Of a stretch of DNA of 60,108 nt, positions 25,405-34,241 are shown piece by piece. This stretch comes from a virus: positions 1 through 60,108 of the IMG/VR virus record IMGVR_UViG_3300044957_000926; one strand, given 5' to 3'. Below the pieces are notes generated by a model that saw only the letters and a list, made by a program, of their open reading frames with translations, was not told the DNA's origin and did not search any database. Position 1 is the stretch's first letter. Every line of letters starts with the position of its first letter. The position numbers and the translations under genes are program-made.

Positions 25405-28400
25405 TCAGATCGCAATGGTGATGATTGGTTTTCCATAAAACACCTGAGTAGAGGCAGCAGATTGTGAAGCTCCACTATTCATATTTATTGGTATAGGCAT
25501 AGGTAAAATACTATTTGCTTCTTCTGTTAATGATCTAATATTTTCTAATTGCTGTACTTGCTTAGACCTATAATTAATAGTACTTGATTTTGCTGCAGGA
25601 ACTGGAGCAGATACAGGAGTTGCTTTTACTTTTGCTTTTTGTGGTGTTGGTTTTAAACTATCTTCAGAAACAGGTGGTGTAGTATATCCAAGAGAAGTTT
25701 TCAATCCGCTAATTGCTCTCTCAAGTATCTCGAATGGATCTTCTTCTGGTTCTTCTTTAGCTGCTCCTGATGATCCTGATGATGATCCTGATGATGATCC
25801 TGATGATGGTCCTGATGATGATCCAGATTCATTTATTATTGTTGAATCTCCACCCATAAAACCTTTAGCCATAGCACGAAGTTTATTTCCACCGCTACCA
25901 TCTGGCTCTCCCTTTTGCAATTGCCAAAGATCCCATCGCTCACCAGTTCCTCCCCATCCCCGTGGACCATAATTCTCATGAGGGGCAGTTCCATCTTTAT
26001 TTGATGCTGCTTCTGCATGAGTCATAACATTTTTTATGTTAATATCATTTGGTTTCCAGTTCCAACTTTTTGCGATATTTGCGATTTCTTTAGCCATATT
26101 TGTAATCTGTATCGGTTTTGGAGGCATACTCCATGGGTCAGGGTTACCACCCATAGCAGCAATACTTAATCCAACACCAGATTTATTTCTGGAATAAGTA
26201 TGACCAGGAGATCTGGAAGCATAGTCATGAAGTCTAGCAACGGTTCCATCACCTTGTATAATTGAATGATAGAAACCTGGTTGCTTAAAATGATATCCAC
26301 TGGCGGTCCAATGCAGAAATATTTTTCCTCCCTTAGCAAATTTTAAATTCTCTTCCTTCAAAATCATCTTATTTTCGCTCAAAGGTCCATTTCCAGATCT
26401 GCGTTTAGTTACCAAACCGCCTTTTGCCATTGGAATTCCAAATTCGGACTTCTTTTTATCAATTCTTTTTCCTAATTCATCGATAGTCAATTTACCATCA
26501 TTATTCATATCCAATCCACGATTACTAGAGTACCACCGTCTTGATTGTGGGTAACCAGCGGGTTCAGTTCCAGACCTATTCGCAATTACAAAATTAGCGG
26601 GTTTACTAACAAAAGCGGGCAAAAATACTGCTGTATATAAATGACCTGCAGTAGCACCTTGGGGAAGCTTCCAGTACTGCAAATATTTTTTGACATATTC
26701 CATTTGCTGTACTCTTGTCATTTTTCTTAGTGCTGCTTGAGTAGTTCCTACAGTTCTAGCTGAATCAGAACTAAATTGAATCAAACCCACATGAGTTCCG
26801 TTGGTTGCGGCGGGATTTAATCCAGATTCAGATGCCATCAATCCAAGAAGATCATTTGAACGAATATTAAAATGTTTTGCAACATCATTTACAGCATTTG
26901 CAAATTCTGGGTCTTTTTTCCATGCTGTAGCTTCGTATGAATTTGGACCTTCAGATCCACCACCTCCGCCATCGCCGGCAGTGGCACCACCGCCGCCTCC
27001 ACCGTCACCACCTCCGCCACTGCTAAGGTTTTTCTCACTCAACCAAATTAAAGAACTAAGAACGTTAGCAAGTTGCCCTCTTAATGTTGTTGCTTTGTTT
27101 TGTGGATTTTTTTTATCATTAATAATAACAGAATCTTTTCCAAGGATTAGAGAAATATCATCACCAGCATCAATTTCAAGGGATCCTTCCCTGATACCTT
27201 TATTAACAGATTTACCTAAGGTATCTCCTCCACCTCCCGCAACTGCTTGAACACCAAACATATTCTCAGCATCTTTAATAGTATTACCAACTAAGGACCT
27301 TGCTACCTCACCCGGAGCACCCATTCTCTTTAGTGCAGAATCTAATCCCCCCGCTAATGTCCCTGCCGTACCACCAAGAGAATTTAATTTTCCAAGAGGA
27401 ATAACTGCTTCTGGACCATTCTCACCAAGGCCAGCGATAGTTGGTTTATTGACAATACCACCCTCAGCAAGCATAGGAATTTTTGGTAGAGAATCTTGAA
27501 TAGATTTAAGTGGTCTCATGATGCCACCAATAATCGTATCAAGGAAATCATTTTCCTTCTTAATTACATCAGGAAAAAAGTCTCTACCAAATAGATATGC
27601 ATCCAAGCCCATAGAGATAAATGGACCAGGAACAAAACCAAAAAGTCCTGATAAATCTAAAATAGCAGATAATGCTTCAAGAGCAGCACCAGACTTATCT
27701 CCACGCTTTAACCTATCATATGCAAAATATAAGTTTACCAATCCACCGATAATTGGAATTGCCTTTCCACCTATCTTCTTAAGCATTTCTTGTCCGCCTT
27801 CTTCAGACACCTTCTTCATTACCTTATCATATCCTGGAATCTTAGTAATAGCATCTTTGGCAGTTTCACCTGCTTTCTTTGCAGCAGAAATTATACCTTT
27901 CTTTTCCAATAAGTCGTAGGCACCTTTAGCAATTGGTGTTAATTTGCTACTAACACCATCTTGAAACCACTTAGTAGATGATGCTAGAGTATTCCTAACA
28001 CCTTTAGAGACACTGCCCCCAAGCATTTTAACATTCTCCCACCCCTTCATAAATCCAGTCTTCACATTGGATAATCCAGTCTTCACATTGTCCAATCCAC
28101 CAGTTAATCTCTTTTTCCATGAATCAAATAGATCACCAGTCTTACCAAGAAGTGTTTTTGGTTTTGGTGGTATTAATTTAAATCTGCCTCTTACAGCTTT
28201 AAGAGCCTGAGCAGGACTTTTACCTCTACTAATTAGATCGTCATAATATCTTGCAGCATCAGCACCATATTTTTCTGCAATCTTTTGAGTTGATGCTTTT
28301 GGTTTTGCTGTGGGTGAAGGCGATGAAGATCCTCCTCCACTGCCGGCGCGGGCAGAAAGACCATCAATCAAATTAAGTATATCGCTAATAAGACTAAAAG

Positions 28401-29106
28401 GATTCAACAAATATCCAAGTGCTTTGAATCCAGCAATACCAATTAATAAAGTTCCAAGTCCACCTAAAACTTCACCAAATCTATCAAGTCCTTTCTTATC
28501 ACTACTTCCAAATACCTTTGCAAATCCTGTCATTACAGCATCAAAAGATTTGTATGCTATGTTATATGACCATTTAAATATTGTTCCTATTGCTTTAACA
28601 AAAGTTACTACCTTATCGATATTCTTTGGATCACCAATCCATCTAAGAACACCTTGAGTAATAATAAATCTACCAACAAAAGATATAATTCCTTCAAAAG
28701 GTTTGAATAATTTTTCGATCCAACTAAGTTTTTTCTTAACTTTATCGTTCTTTACTACTTCTTTACTAGCACCTTCCTGTTGCTTCTTATCAAATGATTC
28801 TGACTGTGCTTCTGATTTTTGATCTTTACGATATGACTCTTTTACTTTATTAAGTTTCTGCATGTTCTGCAGATACTTATTTTCATAAACTATGATGTCA
28901 CGAATTTGTTGTTGTGTTTTTCCTAATCCCTCCATCGCCATACCAATGCGATTGAGAGCAAGTACTGTTACACGAGCAGATTTTACTTGTGTTGATGCAC
29001 CACCAGCAATTTTCTTCCCTCCGACAATAAGTGTTGCTCCACCGCCAGAAGAGATTGATGATGGATTAACAAACTTATATGGTTTAATTATGCTGGTAAA
29101 TGCCAT
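25405..29106 (-). CDS. Tape-measure-like hub protein, transglycosylase plus amidase
   Basis: This 1233-aa protein has an N-terminal helical and hydrophobic part (130-250), long helical regions to about 540, an AEGGIVNKPTIAGLGENGPE motif at 547-566, and a Gly-rich linker (695-720). A lysozyme-like transglycosylase domain spans about 725-845 with E760 in MASESGLNP, followed by GLIQF. An EF-hand-like loop DMNNDGKLTIDE lies at 866-877. An amidase_2 domain spans about 925-1065 with H932 in LHWTAS and H1030 in MTHAEA. The C-terminus repeats the DPFEILERAISGL block of the paralogue. It probably combines tape-measure/hub and local peptidoglycan digestion. It overlaps the gp51-like frame by one base (TAATG). 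Confidence 0.78.
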   Translation of the reverse strand: MAFTSIIKPYKFVNPSSISSGGGATLIVGGKKIAGGASTQVKSARVTVLALNRIGMAMEGLGKTQQQIRDIIVYENKYLQNMQKLNKVKESYRKDQKSEAQSESFDKKQQEGASKEVVKNDKVKKKLSWIEKLFKPFEGIISFVGRFIITQGVLRWIGDPKNIDKVVTFVKAIGTIFKWSYNIAYKSFDAVMTGFAKVFGSSDKKGLDRFGEVLGGLGTLLIGIAGFKALGYLLNPFSLISDILNLIDGLSARAGSGGGSSSPSPTAKPKASTQKIAEKYGADAARYYDDLISRGKSPAQALKAVRGRFKLIPPKPKTLLGKTGDLFDSWKKRLTGGLDNVKTGLSNVKTGFMKGWENVKMLGGSVSKGVRNTLASSTKWFQDGVSSKLTPIAKGAYDLLEKKGIISAAKKAGETAKDAITKIPGYDKVMKKVSEEGGQEMLKKIGGKAIPIIGGLVNLYFAYDRLKRGDKSGAALEALSAILDLSGLFGFVPGPFISMGLDAYLFGRDFFPDVIKKENDFLDTIIGGIMRPLKSIQDSLPKIPMLAEGGIVNKPTIAGLGENGPEAVIPLGKLNSLGGTAGTLAGGLDSALKRMGAPGEVARSLVGNTIKDAENMFGVQAVAGGGGDTLGKSVNKGIREGSLEIDAGDDISLILGKDSVIINDKKNPQNKATTLRGQLANVLSSLIWLSEKNLSSGGGGDGGGGGGATAGDGGGGGSEGPNSYEATAWKKDPEFANAVNDVAKHFNIRSNDLLGLMASESGLNPAATNGTHVGLIQFSSDSARTVGTTQAALRKMTRVQQMEYVKKYLQYWKLPQGATAGHLYTAVFLPAFVSKPANFVIANRSGTEPAGYPQSRRWYSSNRGLDMNNDGKLTIDELGKRIDKKKSEFGIPMAKGGLVTKRRSGNGPLSENKMILKEENLKFAKGGKIFLHWTASGYHFKQPGFYHSIIQGDGTVARLHDYASRSPGHTYSRNKSGVGLSIAAMGGNPDPWSMPPKPIQITNMAKEIANIAKSWNWKPNDINIKNVMTHAEAASNKDGTAPHENYGPRGWGGTGERWDLWQLQKGEPDGSGGNKLRAMAKGFMGGDSTIINESGSSSGPSSGSSSGSSSGSSGAAKEEPEEDPFEILERAISGLKTSLGYTTPPVSEDSLKPTPQKAKVKATPVSAPVPAAKSSTINYRSKQVQQLENIRSLTEEANSILPMPIPINMNSGASQSAASTQVFYGKPIITIAI

Positions 29107-29315
29107 TAGAGACTTTGCCTACCCTGTGCTGCTTTTTGTTGTTCTTGATATTTTTGTTTTTGATCGTCAAGATGTCCAAGAAGTTTATTAACATAAAAAT
29201 CCTTTTCCCAAGGAATCATGTTTTCAAGGTCCGAATAAGACCATTTATGATGATGCATTAATGCAAAATTAGTTTCTAGATGATTCTCTAGGGTAGCATG
29301 GAGTAGGGCTATGCG
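29106..29315 (-). CDS. gp51-like extension read by -1 frameshift from gp26
   Basis: This 69-codon frame (starting RIALLHATLENHLETNFALM, then HHHKWSYSDLENMIPWEKDF) has no ATG, GTG or TTG at its start. It is in the -1 frame relative to gp26 and joins it exactly at T TTT TTC (29315-29321), a canonical -1 slip heptamer read in frame by gp26 two codons before its stop. A GGAGGG element lies about ten bases upstream. The result would be a 305-aa gp26 fusion. The Trp-Glu...Tyr-Val...Leu pattern resembles the extension of tail assembly chaperones of other phages. In cyanophages this segment is related to what is called gp51. An ATA start after GGGAG is the alternative. Confidence 0.72.
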   Translation of the reverse strand, partial: RIALLHATLENHLETNFALMHHHKWSYSDLENMIPWEKDFYVNKLLGHLDDQKQKYQEQQKAAQGRQSL

Positions 29316-30022
29316 AAAAAAGCTCCCAAACCCTCCAATTTCACAGTGCTCTTAACACCAGTTTTAGGATTTTCAATTTCAACATCATGTTCTAATTTAG
29401 GCATATTAGAGAAAAAATCTTGAAGTTTAAGAAACTGATCACTCTTCATAGATTCGAAGAACTCGATTAGTTCTTTTTTAGTATAAGTTTTCACATCTTG
29501 CACTTCATCGCCTTCATAAACTTGATCTAGACATTGAATAGCCAATTCAAAAATATTATCTACTGTAATATCTTCACCAATAAAATTTAATTTCACAAAA
29601 GTATCCAAAGAAGGATATTTCATAATTAATCCTACATCATCAGTCAATTCAATTTTTGTAGAGTGATTTTCCGGCCAGGTAATTTCAATTGAATCCAAAT
29701 CAATTTCAACTTCCACTTGAGTTTCATCATCATCTGGACATGTAATCATAATTTTAGAAACTTCGCCAATAGATTTAGAACGAATCTTTAAGAAAAGGTA
29801 TTCAATATCAAAAGTTGCTAAATTATCAACTCTAGATTTAAGATTGGTGCAATTTTTAATAATAGTTTTAACTGCATTCATCATATCTTTCTCTTCGCCA
29901 AGTTGTATGGCAATGAGAAGAAGTTTTTCTTCTTTTACAAGAAAAGGACGATATTTAACAGTTTCTTTTGTTGATGGCAATTCCAATTCATATTCAGGAA
30001 CCACTAATTTAGGTAAAGGCAT
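29309..30022 (-). CDS. 26: Baseplate hub subunit / tail assembly chaperone gp26
   Basis: This 237-aa protein (MPLPKLVVPEYELELPSTKE...) matches the T4 baseplate family (gp26): VKYRPFLVKEEKLLLIAIQL then KTIIKNCTN, followed by FDIEYLFLKIRSKSIGE and an acidic DDDETQVEVEIDLDSIEITW segment. T4 gp26 is 208 aa, so this is slightly longer. It lies just upstream of the tape-measure-like gene and ends with AFFA encoded over a slip site, so it probably acts as a tail assembly chaperone, with a longer frameshifted form. The late-promoter-like CTAAATAA at 30054-30061 could serve it. Confidence 0.85.
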   Translation of the reverse strand: MPLPKLVVPEYELELPSTKETVKYRPFLVKEEKLLLIAIQLGEEKDMMNAVKTIIKNCTNLKSRVDNLATFDIEYLFLKIRSKSIGEVSKIMITCPDDDETQVEVEIDLDSIEITWPENHSTKIELTDDVGLIMKYPSLDTFVKLNFIGEDITVDNIFELAIQCLDQVYEGDEVQDVKTYTKKELIEFFESMKSDQFLKLQDFFSNMPKLEHDVEIENPKTGVKSTVKLEGLGAFFA

Positions 30023-30066
30023 AATTACTCCAAGTAAAATAATATTATTGAAATTATTTAGTAGAG

Positions 30067-30933
30067 TTATTTGATCTTACCAGAACTATCAATTTTAGCT
30101 GTTGTTGTAGCTGTAGATGATCCATCAGCAGTTGCAGCCGGAGTTTGTAATAATTGCTCTATGGTTGTAGCTGTAGAAGATCCAATTTCTGCTGGTATAT
30201 TAGATGTACCAGAATTCTTTGGAATAAAGAAACGATATCTTTCATAATAAAAAGATACTTCCATATTCAATGTCCCTGCTTGACCATTTGTTAATTGAAT
30301 ATTACTAATATTAAATGGAAATATATTTGATAATGACCAAACACCTGATATTTTATTGAATTGGACAAAATCTCTTACACCTTGCGGTGTTGTTGGATTT
30401 ACAACACTAATTGCCGCATTAGAAGGATTAACTCCACCTCTCTCATATTTAAATATATCCATAAATGGACATGTAATATCTTCGTACCAACTAACTCGGT
30501 TTCCAGAATCCTCTGTAATATAATTCATCCATCTTTCAAAAAAAGTTCTGGTTGTCAAATCTCTAGATAGAGTAAAATTAATAGAAATTTCGCTAAATGT
30601 TGTACCAGTCGGATATCTATATAATGCACCTACAGTTTTAGCATCACCTGTAGTAATCTGTCTGCTAGGAATAGTAACATCGTTCGCATAATAATTTATT
30701 AGTCTAGATTCATCTCTACCAGAAGATCCGTAACTAAGTCCCGTGCTATTATCACTGCCACCATCAAAAAATGGCGAAAAAAAGGAATCTGCTTTTATTC
30801 TAAGTGTATTTGGAATACTTCTAAATCTAACCCAATATAAATTATTATATGACGGGGGTCTTCTGGAAGCAAAAGCTTTAAATCCCTGTAAACTATTTGC
30901 TCCAGATCCATGAGTAGATAAATACGATGACAT
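30067..30933 (-). CDS. Baseplate tail-tube initiator, gp54-like
   Basis: This 288-aa protein has the tail-tube fold pattern: NDVTIPSRQITTGDAKTVGA, RYPTGTTFSEISINFTLSRD then RTFFERWMNYI, followed by SGVWSLSNIFPFNISNIQ and EVSFYYERYRFF. Tube-like proteins of this length in T4-type phages are gp48, gp54 and gp19. The other tube-like gene in this window (31412) reads as gp48, so I call this one gp54-like by elimination. It heads the hub operon and is transcribed from a CATAAATA late promoter at 30971-30978, back-to-back with the plus-strand operon. Confidence 0.62.
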   Translation of the reverse strand: MSSYLSTHGSGANSLQGFKAFASRRPPSYNNLYWVRFRSIPNTLRIKADSFFSPFFDGGSDNSTGLSYGSSGRDESRLINYYANDVTIPSRQITTGDAKTVGALYRYPTGTTFSEISINFTLSRDLTTRTFFERWMNYITEDSGNRVSWYEDITCPFMDIFKYERGGVNPSNAAISVVNPTTPQGVRDFVQFNKISGVWSLSNIFPFNISNIQLTNGQAGTLNMEVSFYYERYRFFIPKNSGTSNIPAEIGSSTATTIEQLLQTPAATADGSSTATTTAKIDSSGKIK

Positions 30934-30944
30934 CAGGTTGACCC

Positions 30945-30952
30945 TATAAATA
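30945..30952 (+). promoter_or_regulatory. T4-type late promoter
   Basis: TATAAATA on the plus strand, 24 bases ahead of gp4. It lies upstream of and interleaved with the opposite late promoter at 30971-30978. Confidence 0.7.
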
Positions 30953-30970
30953 GATATGTTAGTCCTATAT

Positions 30971-30978
30971 TATTTATG
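30971..30978 (-). promoter_or_regulatory. T4-type late promoter variant
   Basis: CATAAATA on the minus strand, 38 bases ahead of the gp54-like start and overlapping the first codon of the plus-strand gp4 gene. Confidence 0.55.
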
Positions 30979-31410
30979 ACCTATACTGGACGTTTTAATC
31001 CAACAAACACCTATAAGTACAAAGGTGATGTGAAGAATATCATTTATAGGTCGTCATGGGAATTAAAATTCATGATCTATTGCGATAATAATAAAAATAT
31101 TCTTGAATGGGGAAGCGAAGAACTCTTTATTCCATATATTTCACCTGTTGATGGAAAAAAACATAGATATTTTCCAGACTTTTATATCAAAGTTAAAACT
31201 AAAACTGATTCAACAAAAAAATATCTTGTGGAAGTTAAACCACAATACCAAACTCAAGAACCAAAACTAAAAACAAAAATAACTAAACAGTATGTAAGTG
31301 AAGTGATTACATATTCAGTTAACCAAGCAAAATGGAAAGCTGCCGAAGAATTTTGTAAAGATCAATTATGGGAATTTATTGTTCTAACAGAGAAAGAATT
31401 AAAGGTATAA
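30976..31410 (+). CDS. 4: Head completion protein gp4
   Basis: This 144-aa protein matches T4 gp4 closely in layout: MTYTGRFNPTNTYKYKGDVK, IIYRSSWELKFMIY, EWGSEELFIPYISPVDGKKH then RYFPDFYIK, YLVEVKPQYQTQEP, and YSVNQAKWKAAEEFC. The E...PDF...EVKP pattern is a PD-(D/E)XK nuclease fold. In T4 the protein acts on the DNA end or vertex to let the tail join the filled head. The gene is first in the plus-strand operon, one base before gp48. Confidence 0.92.
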   Translation: MTYTGRFNPTNTYKYKGDVKNIIYRSSWELKFMIYCDNNKNILEWGSEELFIPYISPVDGKKHRYFPDFYIKVKTKTDSTKKYLVEVKPQYQTQEPKLKTKITKQYVSEVITYSVNQAKWKAAEEFCKDQLWEFIVLTEKELKV

Positions 31411-31411
31411 A

Positions 31412-32452
31412 ATGGCAGACGCTAAAAAATTAATATATCCAAAAAATTATCCCGTAGGATCTGAATTAGATGCAGGACTAAGAGAATTGGGTGCAAGTTT
31501 TAGTAGAGGTGGCGAAGGTATAACACCATTTATAGATTATATGAAATTTTCTGGTTATCGTTACACCTATGATGGTGAAGCAATTTTAGATTCTTTGACA
31601 AATAAAGGTGCTGCAAATGCTGCAAGTGCGCCTAAAGAAACTGGAGTTGGTGGAACAGTATATTTATATATGCCGTCAAATATTGCTACTAGTTATGGAG
31701 CAAATTATAATCAAGTTGCATTTGGTGTTGGTGGCGTAATGGCAGCACAAATGCTAGGAAGTAATAGTGCAGAAGGAGTAGCAGCATCATTAAAAAACGC
31801 AGCAGGACAGGCAGCTCCTGAAGCAGCATTTAATTCAGTTGGAAGTGCTATTAACGGTATAAATGCTGTAATCGGCGTTGGAGGTAATATTAATGGTGCA
31901 GATTTATCTGCAGTAACCCAAGGCAGGATATTCAATCCATATGAAGAGCAGATTTTTAATGGTGTTACATTTAGAAGCCATCAATTTCAATGGAAATTAA
32001 TCGCAAGAAGCGATAAAGAAGCACAAGAAATTAGCGATATAATAGGATTTTTTAAAACAATTATGCATCCTAGTTTTACTGGTCAGATAGGTAAAGTTGG
32101 AGCTGGCAGTTCATCTGCAACTGCTGGATCTCCATCACCATCGAAAGGGGGGGATAAAACAATTGCAGAATCATTTAGTTTTGCGGGGTCATCAGATAGA
32201 AGATATATGCAAGTCCCTAGTAGATTGCATGTTGATTTTGTGAGAATTGGAACCCCTATTGATAAATCTGGTGCAAGTGCAATTCATATGTATAGAATTA
32301 AAGATTGTATCGTTGAATCAGTTCAAGTAAACTATACTCCTGATGGAGGATATGTTACAACGACCGAAGGACGTGTTCCAGCGTATGAATTATCCATAAA
32401 TCTAAAAGAAGTTTCAATCCTTACAACAGAGGATATCGCTAACGGTTACTAA
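31412..32452 (+). CDS. 48: Baseplate tail-tube cap gp48
   Basis: This 346-aa protein contains IFNPYEEQIFNGVTFRSHQF then QWKLIARSDKEAQEISDII and later RLHVDFVRIG and HMYRIKDCIVESVQVNYTPD, which is the tail-tube-like fold of T4 gp48/gp54. An Ala/Gly-rich stretch (residues about 65-170) is inserted. T4 gp48 is 364 aa. In T4 phages it caps the baseplate and starts the tube. It is followed two bases later by gp53. The choice of gp48 over gp54 rests on its place next to gp4 and gp53. Confidence 0.75.
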   Translation: MADAKKLIYPKNYPVGSELDAGLRELGASFSRGGEGITPFIDYMKFSGYRYTYDGEAILDSLTNKGAANAASAPKETGVGGTVYLYMPSNIATSYGANYNQVAFGVGGVMAAQMLGSNSAEGVAASLKNAAGQAAPEAAFNSVGSAINGINAVIGVGGNINGADLSAVTQGRIFNPYEEQIFNGVTFRSHQFQWKLIARSDKEAQEISDIIGFFKTIMHPSFTGQIGKVGAGSSSATAGSPSPSKGGDKTIAESFSFAGSSDRRYMQVPSRLHVDFVRIGTPIDKSGASAIHMYRIKDCIVESVQVNYTPDGGYVTTTEGRVPAYELSINLKEVSILTTEDIANGY

Positions 32453-32453
32453 T

Positions 32454-33134
32454 ATGGCAAATTATTTTTCTTACTTACCAAATATAAGAGTTGGTGTCCC
32501 AGAGACAAATAGCTCTATAAAAAATTATATTATTACTAAAAATATTTTTAGAAGAGTTAAAGCGCAATCACAATTTCTTCGCAACTTAACATACTTTGAA
32601 AAATTCACTATTCCTGGTGATGACAAACCATATACTGTATCATACAATGTTTATGATACACCAAAATATGAATGGATCATTTTGTTAGTAAATGATATTG
32701 TTAATTTATATTCAGAATGGCCTTTATCGAGGCCAGAATTTGAATATTCGATTAAAACAAAATATGGTACTAAAGACCATGAAATACATCACTATGAAAC
32801 TAAAGAAATATTAGATTCGGATGGAAATATAATTTTACCTAAAGGTATTATTGTAAATTCAAACTTTAGTAAAAGAATAAATGGGTTCATACTTTCTGGC
32901 GAGCAATTACTAAAATCAGTTTCAAATTACGAATTTGAAGAAAAAATTAATGAAGAAAAAAGAGAGATATATTTACCATATCCTTCTACAATATCGACGA
33001 TTGAAAATGAATTAGTCACATTACTTCAGTATGATCCAAGTAAAGATATTATAGATGATATGAGTCATACTAAAAATTCTGGCGATGATGACTTTTATTC
33101 ATTCAAATATTTTAGTAAAGGAATTAGCATATAA
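32454..33134 (+). CDS. 53: Baseplate wedge subunit gp53
   Basis: This 226-aa protein starts MANYFSYLPNIRVGVPETNS and contains FEKFTIPGDDKPYTVSYNVY then DTPKYEWIILLVNDIVN and YSEWPLSRPEFEYSIKTKY, all typical of the wedge protein gp53 of T4-like phages. The C-terminus IYLPYPSTISTIENELVTLL is likewise conserved. It is the last gene of the plus-strand operon and is followed by a bidirectional terminator at 33169-33206. Confidence 0.9.
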   Translation: MANYFSYLPNIRVGVPETNSSIKNYIITKNIFRRVKAQSQFLRNLTYFEKFTIPGDDKPYTVSYNVYDTPKYEWIILLVNDIVNLYSEWPLSRPEFEYSIKTKYGTKDHEIHHYETKEILDSDGNIILPKGIIVNSNFSKRINGFILSGEQLLKSVSNYEFEEKINEEKREIYLPYPSTISTIENELVTLLQYDPSKDIIDDMSHTKNSGDDDFYSFKYFSKGISI

Positions 33135-33168
33135 TATTATTAACTTTTTCTTAACTTTTGGTTTTTGA

Positions 33169-33206
33169 CAAAAAAATGTGGCGTTTTTGAAGCGCCACAT
33201 TGGTTT
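33169..33206. terminator. Bidirectional rho-independent terminator
   Basis: A nine-pair stem (AATGTGGCG, 33175-33183, with CGCCACATT, 33193-33201) has A-rich sequence on the left and a T run on the right, so it works for both the plus-strand gp53 transcript and the minus-strand gp32 transcript. Confidence 0.9.
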
Positions 33207-33224
33207 TTAGTGAGGGTTTTAGTT

Positions 33225-34160
33225 TCAGTCTTCTTCAGCAAGACGAGCAAAGTAACTCAGGTCATCATCTTCCTCACTACCAAAGTTGGGAAGAGAGGGA
33301 GCAGATGTGGACACCGCAGAACGGAAAGAACTAACTTCTTCACTCCAACTAGAAGGTTCTGCAGGGCTAGAACCAATTTCATCCTCTTCAGTTTCCTGAT
33401 CAACACGACGAGCAGGTGCGTTAGTATTGAGAACCACATTCAGACGTGCTTCAAGTTCTTCGAAGGTCTTAAAGTTAGACTCAACAGTAAACTCATTCAA
33501 AGAATATTGCCTCTTCCATACTGCTTCCAGTTCATCATCACCGAAGTTACCAAGAGTATTGGGACGTGAGAACTCAGACTTATCATAGTTCCAGTATCCA
33601 TCCACCTTGCGGATCTTTACTTTGAAGTCTGCTCCTTGCCAGAAATCAAAGGGATTGATGGGGGTTTCATCTTTAAATTCTGGTTGCATTGCTGCCATGA
33701 TTTTATCAAAGATTTTCTTGCCAAACTTATAGAGGAAGACTCGTCCTTCATTCTCTGGATGTGCAGGATCTTCCACAACATAGATGTTAGCATAGTAGCT
33801 TAGTTTGCGTTTTTGTTTGCGAGCAATTTCCTTATCGGCATCACTACCACTGTTCCACAATTGGCGATTCATTTCACCTACAGGATCCTTTTTGTTGAGG
33901 GTAGTAAGAGAGTTCTCGATATACCAACCACCAGGACCTTGGAACGCATGACTCCAAACCTTTGCCCAGGGCAGGTCCTCACCCTCAGGAGCAGGCAGGA
34001 ATCGAATAACTGCATAACCATTACCCGACTTGTCCACCTCGGGTTTCCAGATGCGCTCATCGGCACCAGAACCAGATTCAGGATTAGAGATCTTTTCAAC
34101 CTCTTTAGTCAGTTTCTCAAAAACAGAATTGGATTGTTTCTTGAGGGTTGCAAATGACAT
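33225..34160 (-). CDS. 32: Single-stranded DNA-binding protein gp32
   Basis: This 311-aa protein starts MSFATLKKQSNSVFEKLTKE, with the basic N-terminus of the cooperativity (LAST-like) region. The OB core includes GNGYAVIRFLPAPEGEDLPW then AKVWSHAF and GGWYIENSLTTL. The Cys cluster that binds zinc in T4 gp32 is missing, as in other cyanophages. The C-terminus is acidic (EEDDDLSYFARLAEED) for contacts with other replication proteins. It has its own sigma70 promoter (34213-34241), a hairpin and AACTAATAC repeats in the leader, and a strong terminator. Confidence 0.95.
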   Translation of the reverse strand: MSFATLKKQSNSVFEKLTKEVEKISNPESGSGADERIWKPEVDKSGNGYAVIRFLPAPEGEDLPWAKVWSHAFQGPGGWYIENSLTTLNKKDPVGEMNRQLWNSGSDADKEIARKQKRKLSYYANIYVVEDPAHPENEGRVFLYKFGKKIFDKIMAAMQPEFKDETPINPFDFWQGADFKVKIRKVDGYWNYDKSEFSRPNTLGNFGDDELEAVWKRQYSLNEFTVESNFKTFEELEARLNVVLNTNAPARRVDQETEEDEIGSSPAEPSSWSEEVSSFRSAVSTSAPSLPNFGSEEDDDLSYFARLAEED

Positions 34161-34212
34161 TTGTATTCTCCGTATTAGTTGTATTAGTTGGATTGATCAT
34201 ACCAACAAAGGT

Positions 34213-34241
34213 ATGATACTCTATTTAGTCTGCCCTGTCAA
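34213..34241 (-). promoter_or_regulatory. Sigma70-type promoter of gene 32
   Basis: TTGACA (34236-34241), a 17-base spacer and TATCAT (34213-34218) on the minus strand, overlapping the end of the upstream gene. The -35 box lies between CCC and GGG. Confidence 0.75.

Noticed and set aside
26801-27250. Proline-rich plus-strand frame
   Set aside because: It is opposite a Gly-rich linker of the tape-measure-like protein; poly-Pro is the antisense of poly-Gly.
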